Shown here: in pieces, positions 14,201 through 29,200 of the stretch
Layout: every line of letters begins with the position of its first letter
How positions within the stretch are numbered: position 1 is the stretch's first letter
DNA from: Nemopilema nomurai
Taxonomy: Eukaryota; Cnidaria; Scyphozoa; Rhizostomeae; Rhizostomatidae
Direction: 5' to 3'
Length of the DNA stretch: 64,000 bases
NCBI GenBank assembly: GCA_003864495.1
Contig: PEDN01001353.1
Location: forward strand, 372,001 to 436,000
Notes under the pieces: model-generated
Database searches by the model: none
The model's input: the letters and a program-made list of their open reading frames with translations, nothing else
What the model was told of the DNA's origin: nothing
Made by a program: the position numbers and the translations under genes

Positions 14201-17200
14201 TTTCTGCAATGGTCAGTGAATCAGACGCTACCCGAACGTCAAAATTTAGGTTACAGTGAATGGCGATCACCCCCAACCCATGTCTCTGGGGGTACACACT
14301 TAAGAGTTCTTTTTATTTTTTCCTCTTTTGGGCGTATATAGAAGTGTCGTGAAGGATAGTCTAATGGAATTGATGTCATATTATTTTAACAAAGGCAGAT
14401 CTAAGAAGTTCCTCTCTTGCAAGGCCTTCTATTTCTTTTTTCGCAAATTCGTCTGTTTACAGCAATGTCCTCTTTTTTAGGGAGGAAAGGGTAGAACCGG
14501 GGTGGTTATCGCCGCTTATACGCAGTTCAACAAAGTTTGTCCAAGGTAAAGTCTATTTAAAACGCTATTTATACTGATATAAGTAGTGTGAGTTCAACAA
14601 TGCAGCATAAGATTATTTGATAGCCAAAAAGCTCAGTATCAGTGATCACTGATCAATGAAATTCCCAGTGACCAGAGGTCATGGTGGTCGTGTGTGGATG
14701 AACTTTGGAACGTACGTGGAAGACACTCTGCATCGTGTGCTCATCGATTGATTAACTGCTTGATTGATTGATTGATTAGATGATTGATTAGTTGATTGCA
14801 CCGATTGCACCGATTATAAATGAAACACCAATGTGGAACAGCATGCGTTGATGTTAGGTCATGATTTGACATCTCGGTGTTTTTTAATGTCTGGTTTTGA
14901 GAGTCATGTCTCGAACTAGGTATGTAAAAATGTTTCTGTGGCAGACAATCCTGAATAGAGTTACATAATTGTGATCACTGAAAATCGTGCACCAGAAATG
15001 TTTCTAGAAGTGATAAGTTGCAGTGTACGCAAGTTGTAGGGGTTGTTGAAAGCTTGTTGAAAGTTTGTAAATGATTTTGGTATGGCTAAGAGGATTAAAA
15101 ATGTTCTGCTAACACTCTGTTTGTAATTTTTACTTCGATTTTTCCAGTCTTAAGCTTCTATTATTATTTAATTTGCAAGAATTTCAATGGCACAGGCGAA
15201 TTTATTTTGGAATTATTACCAATAGCAGTAGCAAGTACATATTTATTAACAAGTAATAATAATGAAAATTTCGACTTGGGATCCATATTGCGGTGCTTCT
15301 TATTTCTCGACCGCTCAGCAGATACTTTCAGATTCATTTGACGTTGTCAGTGAAGAAATTTTCTTCGCAGAAATGAGTCGTTGCACGATGAACTTTACTT
15401 TGCAACTTGCAGCTGTAACTCCTCTTTCATGACTCGTTGTGATGAAAGTACCTGTTTTGTCGTTAGCTTTAAAGATTTATCTCACACAACTCCTCCGCAA
15501 TCGTATACTGAAATGTGTATTACGCAGACGTTGGCAAATACGCAGCCGGGTTAAATAGACGCTTGCTCTCTAAAAGAAGAATAAATCAATGTTATTAGAT
15601 GGACTAATCCATAAATAGTGAATGCTGAACTAGAAAATGGTTTCCTTAGATTTGCAGGATAACGTTATTAGCTGTGAAAGCCCCTCAAACTTTTATTGCT
15701 TTCTCTTGAACTGTTATGGAAAGCACGTGTTGTAGAGTGTGTGGTTTGCACGTAAAACTTGGCCTTGAAAATAATAGTGCAAAGAAATCCTAGGGTTTAT
15801 GCTAGGGATGATTTCTCAATGTCCCTGCCGACTCCGTTGAAATTGGTGGTAAATGATGTTTCAGATTGTTAGCTAGACATCTATGCTTGTTAATTTATGA
15901 ACGGCTTCGATGATGGATTCGGTATGGAATTGATTACATGTCCGTCTTTGCAAATGCATCTCTAACTAGCTGCTGCTGCTGCTATTGCAAGAAAGACGGC
16001 TAGGCGGACAAACAATATAATCTCATTCATTTCCAATGACTTTGCGATGGGTATACAGGATATTTGAGGCAGCCGCCAAACTCCATTTTAGTTTGCTTTG
16101 CGAACCAAGCCTCAGAAGAGGCAAGCTTTATTGTTAACAGCGAGCTGCGCTTTTATGACAAATGCATTTACGCTATCAAAGGAGAGAGAGAGATATGCCA
16201 AATCGAATCCTAGAATTGGCGATTTTTTGTGTACAGTCTGTTGTAAAAAGGCGTTTTGTGTGGGACCATTTAAATGTTTAATACCTACACCATTGATAAC
16301 CTCGATCAAAAGCTGATTGTTTACTCAGCATAAATCCATTGCATTGTCGTTTTGCCTGATTATCGATTGATTGTTGCTATGGTAGCGCAAAAAGCCCCAG
16401 GGTTCCGCTCGTTGTTTAAACGTGAAGCTGAAACGTAGACTGTAGAAATGCTGAAATGAGTGTTCAATCAGCAGAATTAGTCAGTAGGCCCTGGCTCACT
16501 CCCTCTTACGTTTCCATCCTCCTGGTAATTTGCTTTCCTTTCGTTGCTTAAAAGTCAGGTAACTAGGATTTGCTTTGTACTATTGCTTTTAATTGCGTTC
16601 CCGAACCACCCGTCTGGCAGTTAACCAATTATCAACCCACTCTGCGTGTGAACGTGTTTCACAGCTCTACTTGAATGGATGGGAGTTGCTTTCAGTTGGT
16701 GGCTTTTTCTGCTCCGCCTTCCTTCCACATTAGTGTTTTGTGCCAAGACTCAACACCAAAGATTGGCAAAGTTTCGTCGAATTTATCAAATTTCCGACAT
16801 TGTATGTAGACGACTTCTTTGCATTTCGTTTTTTATTCACTCACGATAGCCTATCTTATCAGACGCCCTTCTGTTATGTTTACATTTTCTCAACAAATGT
16901 TTTTTCTCGTGCTAGCAATGACACGAACAAAGAAAAGTGTTTTTATACTTTTTAAATTAGCCATAAGTTGTAGGTAACGTTAAGCTTCAAACGCCCCCAC
17001 TCCCCCTGGTTTTCCGGAGTGCATTTTCGCAAACGTTTACCAATATTTTTTGTTATATTAATACCGGTCCATTATAATACAAATTCCAGCTACAAATTCG
17101 AAAAATATTTCTCTGTGAAACCTGCGAGGCTCGGTTGTCCAGCCAATTCCTAAAAAAAAATGCTGCCGACCATCCCCTTAGCCAGAAACGTAAGAATAGA

Positions 17201-20200
17201 GAGGAGAAGTACGGAATGTGTTTATTTTGCCGGAACTTTTAGAAGTCTGTAAAAGGAATATTTGGCAGGGCTCTATGTTGTCATTTAAGAATTCGGCCAA
17301 TGGTGTTATAACTAAAATATTGGAATTATCTTTCTTTCAAAAACGTTTTATAACTTGCTTGTAAACTAACACGATGAGAGATTAACTACGTTTGTTTTAA
17401 TGTGAAAATTATATATGAAATATTAACCACAAGCTTTCGTATTGAGATTTTTGACATACATAGATATTTGGCTGTCTTATAAGAGATTACGGGGTTTTTA
17501 ATTCAGCCTTTTTCTATTTCCTTTTATTATTAATTGGGTTTAGATATACCCGTTGTTTGAATTTTGCTATGTTTGCATGAAAATATATATATTTGATATG
17601 GTATGAAGTAAATTAATAAAATTGATATTAAGATTAATATATTTGCATTATATCTTAGTCCTCAAGCCGCTCTGGACTGGTTTGCACTGCGACGATTCTA
17701 CGATAGTAAATTTGGAGGGGTCACCCAACCATCTCAAAAAAGGTATTTTATTATTCATTGCTCGAAGGCTCAAAGTTGCAGAAACCCGAAATCTTTCGGT
17801 TTGACGCATTTTCCGTCATTGTAGAGAAATAATAGCTCATGTCAGATTTGAGTAAAGAGAAGTTAGGTTTGCACCAAAAGTTATTATACCGCTCACCTTG
17901 ATCAAAGATTTCTAGCATCTGTTAAAGCTGAATTTTAATGCAGCTGGCAGAAGCTGATTGGATTTATGATGAAAGTCCGAGTTTAAGTGACGTGGGATCA
18001 AAATAGATTTGTATGGCTTCACTGAAAATATACTTGCCTTAGTTTCGGATAAGCCTGTTTACAGTTTATGCGATTTTTTGACCGTTTCCTCTTTGCGCAG
18101 TTTAAAATCGACAGTCGAGTCGATTCATTCGGATTAATGGTTTTTCGAGAGATAATCCGCTACTTTGAAAAAGGACTCCCGTAAAAACTAGGCGATGTAA
18201 TTCTTCAAAATTGGAAAGGCCTTATCTATGTGACCTGAAGGGTCGTTGATTAATGCAAAACGCCCAAGTCCGCCTGCTCAGCGGTTGCGCAGTGGTGTGC
18301 TTGAGCGAGTCAGTTGGTTGCTCAAGTTGATCGTTGCGTGGCCGGGAAAGGTTGCGGTGAGTACACGGGCGCTCATTTGAACGCCAGACTATCCTAGCAC
18401 TTTTCTAATCACTGTGTGTATCTATTGGGTTCGTCGGTGTTTTTCGAACGAGCACGCTTCATAGTTTTTGAGAAGTCAGGTTGCACAACCTTGCACAATA
18501 TTTTTTCGTTATTCGCCTAACTCGACTTTGCTATTTCAGTATGGTGTTTTCACGTTTTATGTAAGACATTTTATTTTGAGTTAACGACTGTGAAATCTTG
18601 CCAAGGGAGCAGAAGTCGTTATTGAAGAGCTAGAAAGTTAGCGAATTTCACAAAAGGATAACATGGCCTTAAATTTTTCTAACGGGGAGTTCTGTTCAGA
18701 TACCACGACGAATTGATTTTTACTGTTTAGATTAACCATAATCATTCATGTCTTTGCTAAAAGCTTCCAGCTTTTTTTCTTCATTGACATGCCGGTGTGA
18801 TTTATTGATTATTCAAGTACGACATAAAATGCGATTAATCAGAAGTAATCTTCGGACCAACCAAGGTAATCATACGATTCTAAACCATGTTAATCATAGG
18901 TTGTTATCAAAATGAGGCGAACTCCTAGCTCGATCGATATCTACGGTCCACTGTTTTTACTACCTGAAGTGATTGCTTAGAACAAGGTAGAATTTGTTTG
19001 GCTTTTAATCGCCGGCGCCACGATGACAGCCATGCTGGTAGCTCGAAGTTGTTTCTTTTGCAATTTAACCCCAAGAAGCTGATAATGTTTATTAATGAAG
19101 AAACAAGTAACGAAATGCAGTTTATTAATTTTGGAATTAAATTTCAATACGTTCGGAATTACAAGTTAAGTGCAGTGTTTGCCCTCACAACGAATGACCG
19201 TGACCGTATGCATAGATAGAGGTTTCACTAAGAGAACAGAACGTAGCGATGCTCCGATCATGGGCTGAACATGAAAATGGTCCCAAAAACGTTGAAATTA
19301 GGGGATTTCTTCCTACGCTCGGTTTTTGTATTCGCATGTTTTAGGAGAGGCAAATGCACTTATTAGATTGCACAGTTCTTCCTTGGTATAAACCCCGAGC
19401 ATCCCTTAAAAGTTGTGTTACCCGATCCTTTGTTCGTATTCCAACACAAATACGTATGTTTTTGGAAGCTACCAATGGATGATTTATGCCTATGGATTCA
19501 GTGTTCCATCGCATGGAGAAATGGCTGCTTATAACGGAAGTTTCATTATACGAAGATGCATACACTGTTACAATCAAGAGGCTCTTCATAAGTAACTCCT
19601 CAAAACTCACTATTAATGGTCTTCGAATGTTGATTTTTGAAATACCATACAAAGCAAGATACACTGTGTCTTATTGCAGAAGACTTCATATTTCCATTGT
19701 CCTTAAGGTCATTATCCACACTATTATCCTTCGCTTTATTTATCCTTCTTCAACATCAACACTTATAATGACTCTCTACCGCCAAAGGTTAATTACGGGT
19801 GCCCTTGTTTTCGTATAGAATTGCTCCTAATTGAATTCCACTTGCCTTTTACAAACATCGAAACCTTTGCTGCTTCAATATGCCCGGCCTTTCAATAATA
19901 CATGTTCTATAACATGCGTGTAGATTAAGATTTTTTCTTCGCGAATTGGGTAAAATGTGATTATGCTTAAAGTATTGAATTTCGAGAAAGCATACTAGAA
20001 AAGGATGTTAAGAGGTATATGTTTATTCTGCAGTACTTAAGGGTATACGAATAGCTTGAACGTAGTCTGCTTGGATAAGGTTCTAGCCATTCAAATCGAT
20101 ACCATGAGCTTCTTTACCTTGCTTGCTCGTCGAACTGAAGGTACCTTAAGTGTTACTTAGATAGTGCACTATTTATGAAATTCATATTTATGTGGGGCGT

Positions 20201-23200
20201 TTATTTGAAACGATTCTATGCAAGAACAAATGCGGTACATCGAAGCAATTTCGAATCTTTGTTCTCAAAAGGGATCCTCACTTGATAAAGAATGTTTTAT
20301 GTTCATTCTTTTTAGATATGTGCATTACTTTGGCGATCTGTTAGAAAATAAGCTTCGAGTGAGAAACAGGTAAATTTCGCTTCACTGTTTGCTTCAATTT
20401 TTCTCAATCACTGATATTGGGTCTAATTTCTCTGACTATTAGAACTTATTCTTTATTTAGTTTCTATCTTTTCTGTTACTGGAACTGGAATTTTTAAAGC
20501 AAAATGTTTGTTGATGAACGTAAAATTTGTTTATCAACCTTGATTTTATTACGAGCAAGTATCTCATTTTAATATTCCATTCATTGTAATTGACGTATTT
20601 CTGGACAGGTGTTTTAAAGATCAGTAAGTTATTTAATTAAATTGAAGATCAAATGAACGATATTTTCTATTTTAGAAAATTACTTCTCTGTCACTTAATC
20701 ATTCACGGAATACCGAATTTTGATGGAAGAGGAGGCTGTAAGCTTTTTGTGAAAGTCTATCAAGGATACCAGCAAGTTTTTCTGAGCGAAATCTAGTAAG
20801 TTCATTAGAAATTCGTATTTTTAGAGCTTCAAGTTTGTGAAGTAGTCATGACATGGCTTGAATTCTGTTTGGTTCAGTAATTTCAAGAACATATGAAAAG
20901 CAGCAATATTCTTTGAGTTTTCCAACATTTTGCTGACCATGATCGATTGGCGGCTCGTTTTAAAAGAAATTTTGGAAAAAGCATATTTTCTTAATAGTAC
21001 CGATTAAAACTGTTCTTCTGTTACAATATGTTGCTGGAATGTTTATCAGTGTTCTTGTAAACCTTCTCTAGCTGCAGTGAGGTTTTTGATTAAATGCAAA
21101 AATATCAGATTGACTTCCCCTTGTTTTTTTTGGTAACGTCAAAGGAAAGTTGACAAAATATAAATAGTTTACAGATTCGCGTTTTGATGTCGATGCATAC
21201 CTTTACGGCATTCCTTTCCATTTTGTATTGTCAGTAATGCGACTAGTTTTCGTTGATGTAGCCATCATTTCTGCCCAAAGACCTTTGACTATATAATACA
21301 AGTATGATATCGAAGCAACGTGTTGACATACGTAGCGTGGTGTTTTGGTCAATGTTGTCGATATTATCACACAGGTAGAGAGGAAAGACTCTTAAAGATT
21401 GATGTCTCTATAACATAAAAAGACACAACTATTGCATGTGCTTGTGGCAAAAAGATATATTTCCCGCCGCCTTTTTCTATGTCTGCTTGACGTATTATTG
21501 TCCTGCTAGCTTCTCTGTATATTTTCCGCCTGTACTTTTGAAGAATTATTCGACTACGTCAATTAGGCCCTAAGCGAGAACTCTGAAAATCCCTCTAAAC
21601 ATTCTTTCCGCCATTCACTTGCGAATTTTGGTTTCTAGTTCATTCTTAACACCTTCGAGTCAATAAATCTCTAAGCGAACCTCGTTAGCTACAATCACGG
21701 CTAACTTGGCCGAAGACAGGATTAGGACATAACTCATGCCGGCCTTACGAACATCTTTATGAAAACCGATGCATCTTGGGCTCAGTATAATCTTCACTTC
21801 ATAAACTGGTTCATAGCTCATCTAGGGAACAAAATTAATGAATTTTAAGAAGAAATCAGTAGGTAGTATTCGCAGCACTATTAAAGTCTTGTGCTGAGAT
21901 GTGCATGATTTTTTTGTTTGGCAATGTGTACAATCTGTGTATTTATCTTGTCTGGTATCAGATTTTGATTTCCTCTACGCGCTCTCTTTTCATCTTCATA
22001 GTACGGCGACTTCAGCTCTGCAGCGAATATGTGTGGACGTGGGCGAAATTCCCTTATCTGGCGATGTGATGGTAGGTTTTCACTGCAAGATCAAACCATT
22101 TATTGACTATGTCGCCATATTGTTTTGATGACTTTAGTTCTTTAAATAATTGATGACTGTAGAATTAAGTCAGTAAATAATGCTTTTGCTAGGGAAGTAT
22201 TCTGTTCTTATTGGAAGGTCTCGTGTTTTCTATAAATTTTAACGAAGGAGCATTCCACAGTTGGTTGAAAATGAGCCGGTTGCTCGATCATTTCTGTCCT
22301 TTGGATATGAAATCTGCTCTCGAATCATAAATTGGTCATCTTCTCAAAGTAACCAATACGCTTTCTGTCTCTTCTTGTTCTTTCAAAGCTCCCTTTCCCG
22401 AACTCATACAACGGGTTTTATGCCCAAAATGCTCGCCTTTTTGATGTTGTTACGGTTTATATTGGGCGCAATAAGTGGTATTGTGATGTCCTAATGTGCT
22501 TGAAAACAGGTTTCACTCTTGCTATGGCGTAGATCCATGGAAACCCACCACTGATTTCAGGCCTGGGTCTGGGGCTACTGATTCTTAGCAGCTCACTAAA
22601 AGAGAAAATGAGATCAATATTCTGCCGTCACATTGATGCATGTTTTGTCAGGTTTTTCAGGGCTCTTTCATAATTACTTATTAATACTTATGACATTGCA
22701 ATGAAAAGGTATGCCTCGGTATGCGAATTAGTACCTCTCGATTTAACCAAGTCAAGATATCGGGAATTTTGCGAATTGGGAGTCCCCTTATGCCATCAAT
22801 CTGTCACTGCGCTTCGTTCAACAATACCTGCATTGTTTCAAGGTTTTCTGAACTTTCAATCCGAAGCAAATTCGCCCAATTTGAATGCAGCAAAAACCAA
22901 AATATTCCAAAGAACAAGATTGCAAATCTGGCCTCCTTTTCAGGTAGAGGTCCTCTGTTGCATCGAGTAGTCTGTATAAGCAGCAAATCCAAGACATTAT
23001 ATAAGCCCAATCAAGGAGGGTGTATTTCTATAATTATCTTAGTGCTGAGCCGCATTATCCAATTATTGCTCCTACAGCCCGCTGTTTTTTCGCTCAGTTA
23101 ATTAATCAACTTCATCCTTTCCACGTGCAGATAAAATGCTCGCAGAAAACGAATCTACCGGCCCTTCAGGATACCATCTTTAGATGCCAGTTTCACGTGG

Positions 23201-26200
23201 ATGCGATAAAGAATTATAGCTTGATTTTACCCAAGAAAGACTTAGACGAAGCCTGTAAAGGTAAGTGTGACGTGACAAAGCTTTTGGTTTTCAATATTGT
23301 TGGTCGATGTTGTAACATGCATTGCCGTTGTAAGTGATGCTTGAATCAAGACGTTTACTGACGCGCGCCATTTTGAATTTGACGCCACGAGAATCACTGG
23401 TTAGAAGCTATGCTGTGCTGCCTTCATCGTCTCGTCAACCGTCCTACTTTCTCTGTCATTCTAATCACGGAGCATTTCCTTCTAAACGTACTCATGGTGG
23501 CTTAGCCAAAGAGGCTTATCTTATCCAGAAACGTATTTCGCATCAGCCCAGATCTGTAAGAAGCCAGGTTTTTCTTTAAAATGTAAAGGCTTTTGTTATC
23601 AAGCATGTTAGTTTGTGCGATTCAAACGGAGATGTATGGAGGTGTTGAAATCTTAGGCAGAAAGAAAGGGAGCAGTCATTAGAAGGGGGCCTGCTTATAC
23701 TTTGTTGCTTTATTAACTTCTCATTTAGTGTGGATTTAGTATATCTTCGAAGGATTGCTTGAACACTAAGTTGCTTGCTTTGTGTATGGTCACGAATATT
23801 TGTCAACAGTGATTCTCGGAGGGGCCATCATAAGGTCTTTTCTGTAAGGGATCACCGAGGCTGCCTGCTTTCTATGTACAAGGAAAAGCTTCCAGAATGC
23901 CATTGCGATTTGCCGTTCGTGTTTTTCAAGTCTGGTTAGTGGTTTGCTCTCAATCATATCATTGATTGACAACCTGTCATTTTATTGATGAAATTCCAAC
24001 CTACGCCAGACACCATGTGCGGATTGGCTTGTAATTCAATTCATATTGACAACCCCTGGTCGTAGCCATTATACAAATATAATTAGTTATTATGCTGTAA
24101 CGTACCTAGGATATGTTAACTGGTGGAAAGGGTGGCCCACCTAGAAGGTTCAGCGTTCCGGAGTCGTCGAAATATAGCCCTCACAAACAGGTCCCCCCTC
24201 CGGGAGTGCCAGCGTATTGGCAACTTTGCAAAGTCCCTTCCATAGAGCCAATCGCAGACAACTCTTCTTATTTGGCACCGCCCTCATTCTTATGCAACCA
24301 AGAAAAACTATTTAGAGGTCAAACGCGCTACCAAAGTGACCCTTGAAGATGACCTCAAATGACCCTTTCGCGATGTAGCAGAACTCTATGTTGACGATAT
24401 GTGCTTGTGTTCCACATGGAAGTCAGTATGAACAAAGCAGCATTGACAAGCTTGACCTTCTGTTGCTTTGAATATTTAGTGGGAAAAGGGCACAAGATCA
24501 ATGGCCAATCGTCTTTCCGAAAGATACGCTTAACGGCTTCAAACAAAAAAATTATTGGCAGCTAGAGATGTTAATTTGGGAATTCAACTAGCGATGAGGA
24601 CCGAGAAGTTCATAATGAACTCAGCAAGAGGAAAATTGGTCGAAATTCTTTGCTATTACTTGCCAAAAGTATACACCATCGGAAGTACAATCTGTATGGT
24701 TGTTTTCTTCTGTGCATAAAACGCTTCAAGTTGTGGCCTAAACTATTGGCTCACAGAAAGACGTGAATCGCCTGAATTGTCGTACTTTAAACGAAATTGC
24801 AGATTCTCTGGTAAAGGTAGCCTGCGTGCAGACTTGACGAGGAAGTTTTGAGTCTGCACGCAGGTAAGGATTGTCTTTACAGCAGATCTCCAATATTATC
24901 TGAATCAGGAAACAAGAGTTCTTAAATCAGGAAATACAGTTTGGTGATTTTTGCTGATTGAATGGCTTGAACTTGAACTTGCTAAGATAGATCGATAATT
25001 ACCGTTGACCTGATAGAGACTAACTGGCCAATAAGGGTCAGTCTGGGGATCGCTTATCGCCACCACAGCGACCGAAGGAAGCATCGCATGGAAACGATAT
25101 CTTTCTCCACTATCCTAAGGCACCTGGAGATAGCTTGTTTTGATGTACCGCCAGTAATTCTCCAAGCAAGCCTCAAGGTTGGACCCATTATGCTGGAATT
25201 CACACATTGTAAAGTTGGTTTTTCAAACAAAAGATAAACACTACCTTTTAGTAGCTGAATAACAGATCTGTCGTCATACAACACGAAAAATTATCAAGGA
25301 GAGAATTAACGCGATCGACTCCACCCTGCGATTAAGCCAGAAAAGTGACGAGAAACCGCTTTTGAGAAGCCACTTGCTGGTCAATTCACTGCCTTTGGCT
25401 TGGGTCGTGTTAACAGATTGGAGTGCCCTCCGCAAAAGGCGTTGCAACTTCTGTTTTCTAATCAGTAACCGCATCCAGAGCTTAGAATTTCATGTGCTCG
25501 GCTTTGTATCTGGGTGCGGCAAGCGAATGGAGAGATTCAGTCCTGCGGTATTGTTCGACAATAGCATTAGTGTACGCAGTTACAGCGTGAGTGGATGAAT
25601 ATATTTCTTCCACATGTTGCAAGTAATGTTCCAATGTGGATATACATGTCTGTCTGCAAACTGAAATGGGTGAAGTGGCGAGAGCCTAGATTTACCCTTT
25701 TGCAAACTGGGTTTAATTAATTAAGTCAATATTGGAATACACGCTGTTTTGTAAGGAACCTACCTCAAGGCCTAGTTTCAAAGTTCCTTATTCGTAGACC
25801 TCAAATCATCAGATTTTAGTAGCAAAAGTTCCTTAAAAGGTCCTTAGGTTCTCACTTTCGATGCTTTGACTACAATAAGCCTTAACACTTAATAGAGAGA
25901 GGGGCGAGACAGCATATGCAGAAACTACTCAATGAAGCACTTGACACGTATATCAAACTATCTATGCGAGTATTGTTCCTTATAAGGTGGTTCCTTATTG
26001 AAAAAGTGTGTAAGACTAGTCGTTGCTCTAAGAAGCATGCTTGTAACAGAATTGGCTCCAGACAGCGCTATGGTCTGCACTATCCAACGACCTTGATATT
26101 TGAAAACCAACTTTAGAAATTCTCATGTTTTTTATGAGTGTGTCGTGGGGCCTACAACCTAGTTTTTTAAAGATATTCCATTGACGCGAATTAGTATATT

Positions 26201-29200
26201 TAGATAAGACAAAAAGGTGGCTGCACGTGGGAGGATTGGCAGGGCTTTTTACTTTCACCTTCAGAGTAACAAATATTAGAGTATCGTCTTCTCTCGATAA
26301 CCAACAATTGTATCCCTACCTTCGCTTCTATTCAAACCCTAGTTGTTTTTAGGATTTTACCCAGTGTTCACTGCATCTACCCAATCCACTACCGCTTGCA
26401 ACCAAATAAAGACTGGGCAAAACTGCATAGAAAAGAGTAAACGAGCCAATTGAACAGATCTGTTTGTTTGAAACGTTTACACTCTGTTTTCAATATCACC
26501 CACCACTCAACCCCCCTTTGCATTCTAACCACCTGTTGTTAGTTTTAAAGACATCCTCCATCCTGCCCGATTGTAAATATGCACCCGAAGTACAAGTTCC
26601 TTAAGAGTATTCGAGTATCACGATCACTTCCTTTTGACGTCTCAATCACTTGCGTCTGAATGCATGTTTAACTCTCTGCTTAAGAAGCATACGTATTGCC
26701 TTTTGCGGGGGAGGGGCTGTTTTTGGTGGGGTCTTAATCTACCTCGTCTTCTAGAATTAGAGTCAACCCAATTAGGAGCTTGTATCCCGCCATCTCTTCT
26801 GAAGACCCGTTTGCGTTCCAGAGAACAAATCCAATTTCGAGTGAGCGGCTTTGAGTAACATTCTTTCTGTCACCCTCGATCCTTGTTCCGCTCTCAAAAA
26901 TAGTCTAATCTGGACGGGTCAAATCGCTTGTGCCTGTTTCCAATTGCTTGATACCTTTGGTTTAACTTGATATTACATCCGTTTTAATCTCCAGCGTTAT
27001 CCTTCACAGATCGGAGATTTCCTGAAGCTTGCACGGTCGAGTTGATTTTCAAACCAATCCCAGATCAGGAATTTGAAGGTAGGGACTCAACAGGCTGGCC
27101 AGAAATTTAATGTCTATGATGTTTCTTGCAGCGTATAAAGTGATGGTTATTTACGTAATCTTAATGTAGAAATTTTTCACAAACTATCAATAGCATGGAA
27201 AGTTCCACGCATAAAGACTTTGGTTTATGAAACTTGAGTGTAAAAATAATTTCCAAAATGATGGAAATCGACGCTAGAAGTTCTGCACTTGTATTATAAC
27301 AATCTCTTGAATGTTTTTCAAACCAGTTGGATTGGTCCGGCAGAAGGTATAGAGAACACATAGCAAATTGATTGTGTTTTACTTGAAAGCATTTCTAGCT
27401 TGTATGTTTGGGGATTTAGAAGTAAATTTTAGGAGCAGGTGGCAAAAATGTTCTGGCTTTAAAAACAATTATTGCATCAATCTGTGTGTGACAAAAAAAA
27501 TTTATACTTGCTCGCAACTTTTGGTGCTTGCTTATAAATTTTTTTATCATATTCTCCGATCGTATTGACTCTGATAAATTATCCGTTTACAATAGTCCTT
27601 AAGTTTCAAAAGGGAGGCCTAGGGTTTGCATAAATGGCTCGATGCCTCAGTTTAACAAAGTTTGGTATAAGAAAATTGGAAATGCTTTTTGTTTTTTTTT
27701 TAAGTTTTGGCTTACAGATAGCTTTATAAGTATGACAGACGATATTTTCAACATGACTGACTATTACTGATTTATGCTATAAACTTCGTGGAGTTTGTGA
27801 TTTTCCATCTCGATATTTCTTAGTTTCTATGAGCCAAAATGATTATAGGCTGAGCTGTATTACCTTTCAAGCAGGTTTTGTATAAGTACTGTACCAGTAT
27901 CAGCATAAGTATCTGCACAAGTATCGATATTAATATAAATATTAGTATAAATATTAGTATCAATATTAGTATCAATCTCAGCATTAATCTAAGTATATGG
28001 AGCTTCTTTGCCTGGGCCTTCATTTGTTGTTGATATTACAAAACAAGATTGTATTTAGCAAGCTTGGTATCATGCAATCGTAACAAGCCTTCAGTCTTCG
28101 CTCCCATTTCCAATATGAGGAAGTGTGTAGTGACGCCCTGTTTTATGTCATTTTAGAAGAGAATATCGCTGCTGCCTTCACGTCATTATCATCGGATTCA
28201 GGGATTGATTCTCCCTCACGGAATACAACGAATTCAATATCCAATGGTAATTCTATTTACTACATCTTTTATGGGCCCTTTAACAACAACAGTCTGTGCA
28301 AAATTAGTGCGATTGGCGTTTGAACTTTTCTTTCTTTCACTCCACACTAGGCCCTATCTAGGGTTTAGGTGTTTCATAAGAATACGCTCCATAAGTTTCA
28401 TAGAGCATAGAGTGTAATCATGAACAGAACACGTGTATTAAGACCACGTGGCACTCGAACAGATGCAAAGCGACGGCACTTTAAGCCATACACACTATGA
28501 TTACCAATACCATCGAGAACCAAGTCTGAGATATGTATCTGGTCTCAGCTTCAGCAACGAATTATCTTACTGCAAGAGGGGACTGTAGTCGTTTCGCTCA
28601 ACTTTTGTCGTGGACAACCCCAGGGTACCCTCCTGTCCTGTTGCTGCCTTTTGCACTAGACTTTATTAACCGTTCATGATCTTCACCCCTAGCAAACTGT
28701 TACAAATTATGGGGCTTTTTACTATTATTCATTTCCAAGTTTTATTCATTCTAAACCAAATTCTGTAGGGCTGCTTGATTCTCTTTATTATCTGACTCCA
28801 CTCGTCACTAACGGGAATCACGCCTTGCCTCAAAACGAAATCATCGTTGATTGACTTTAAGACAGAGCTTATCTTTAATGTTGACATCCCCAAGCCAAGA
28901 AAGCAGAGTCTAAACCATAATGATATCAAGATTACCTTTTCAACGCGAGTCAGATATGATCCTTTTCTGCGATTAATTTACTTACACCCAGATTCAATTG
29001 CGGCAAAGATGACAGAAAATAATGACCTTCACCTTCTCAGTTCTCTGGACTGCCTGGAAATCCTTGGTATTCATCTTGAAATGCTAAATTTCCAATTTCT
29101 GGTCTGTTTCTGGTCATTGAATGAGATTATCCTGTTGCGATTCAAAGATAGGCCCTTTGCACCTTCTATCATCCTTGTTGATGCTTCTTCCCATGTGCTC

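Larger units (their letters stand above)
23261..26994 (+). other. Intron between exons 16 and 17
   Basis: 3.7-kb intron holding the hairpin at 24821-24864 and one copy of the TA-flanked miniature transposon at 25740-26010. Other open frames look random. Confidence 0.65.

Noticed and set aside
24113..24346. 77-codon proline-rich frame, considered as a tensin linker exon
   Set aside because: No usable acceptor and donor with phase 1, and neighbouring C2 exons leave no place for it.
27820..28023. Leu/Ile-rich open frame resembling a membrane helix
   Set aside because: It is produced by the AGTAT-type tandem repeat.
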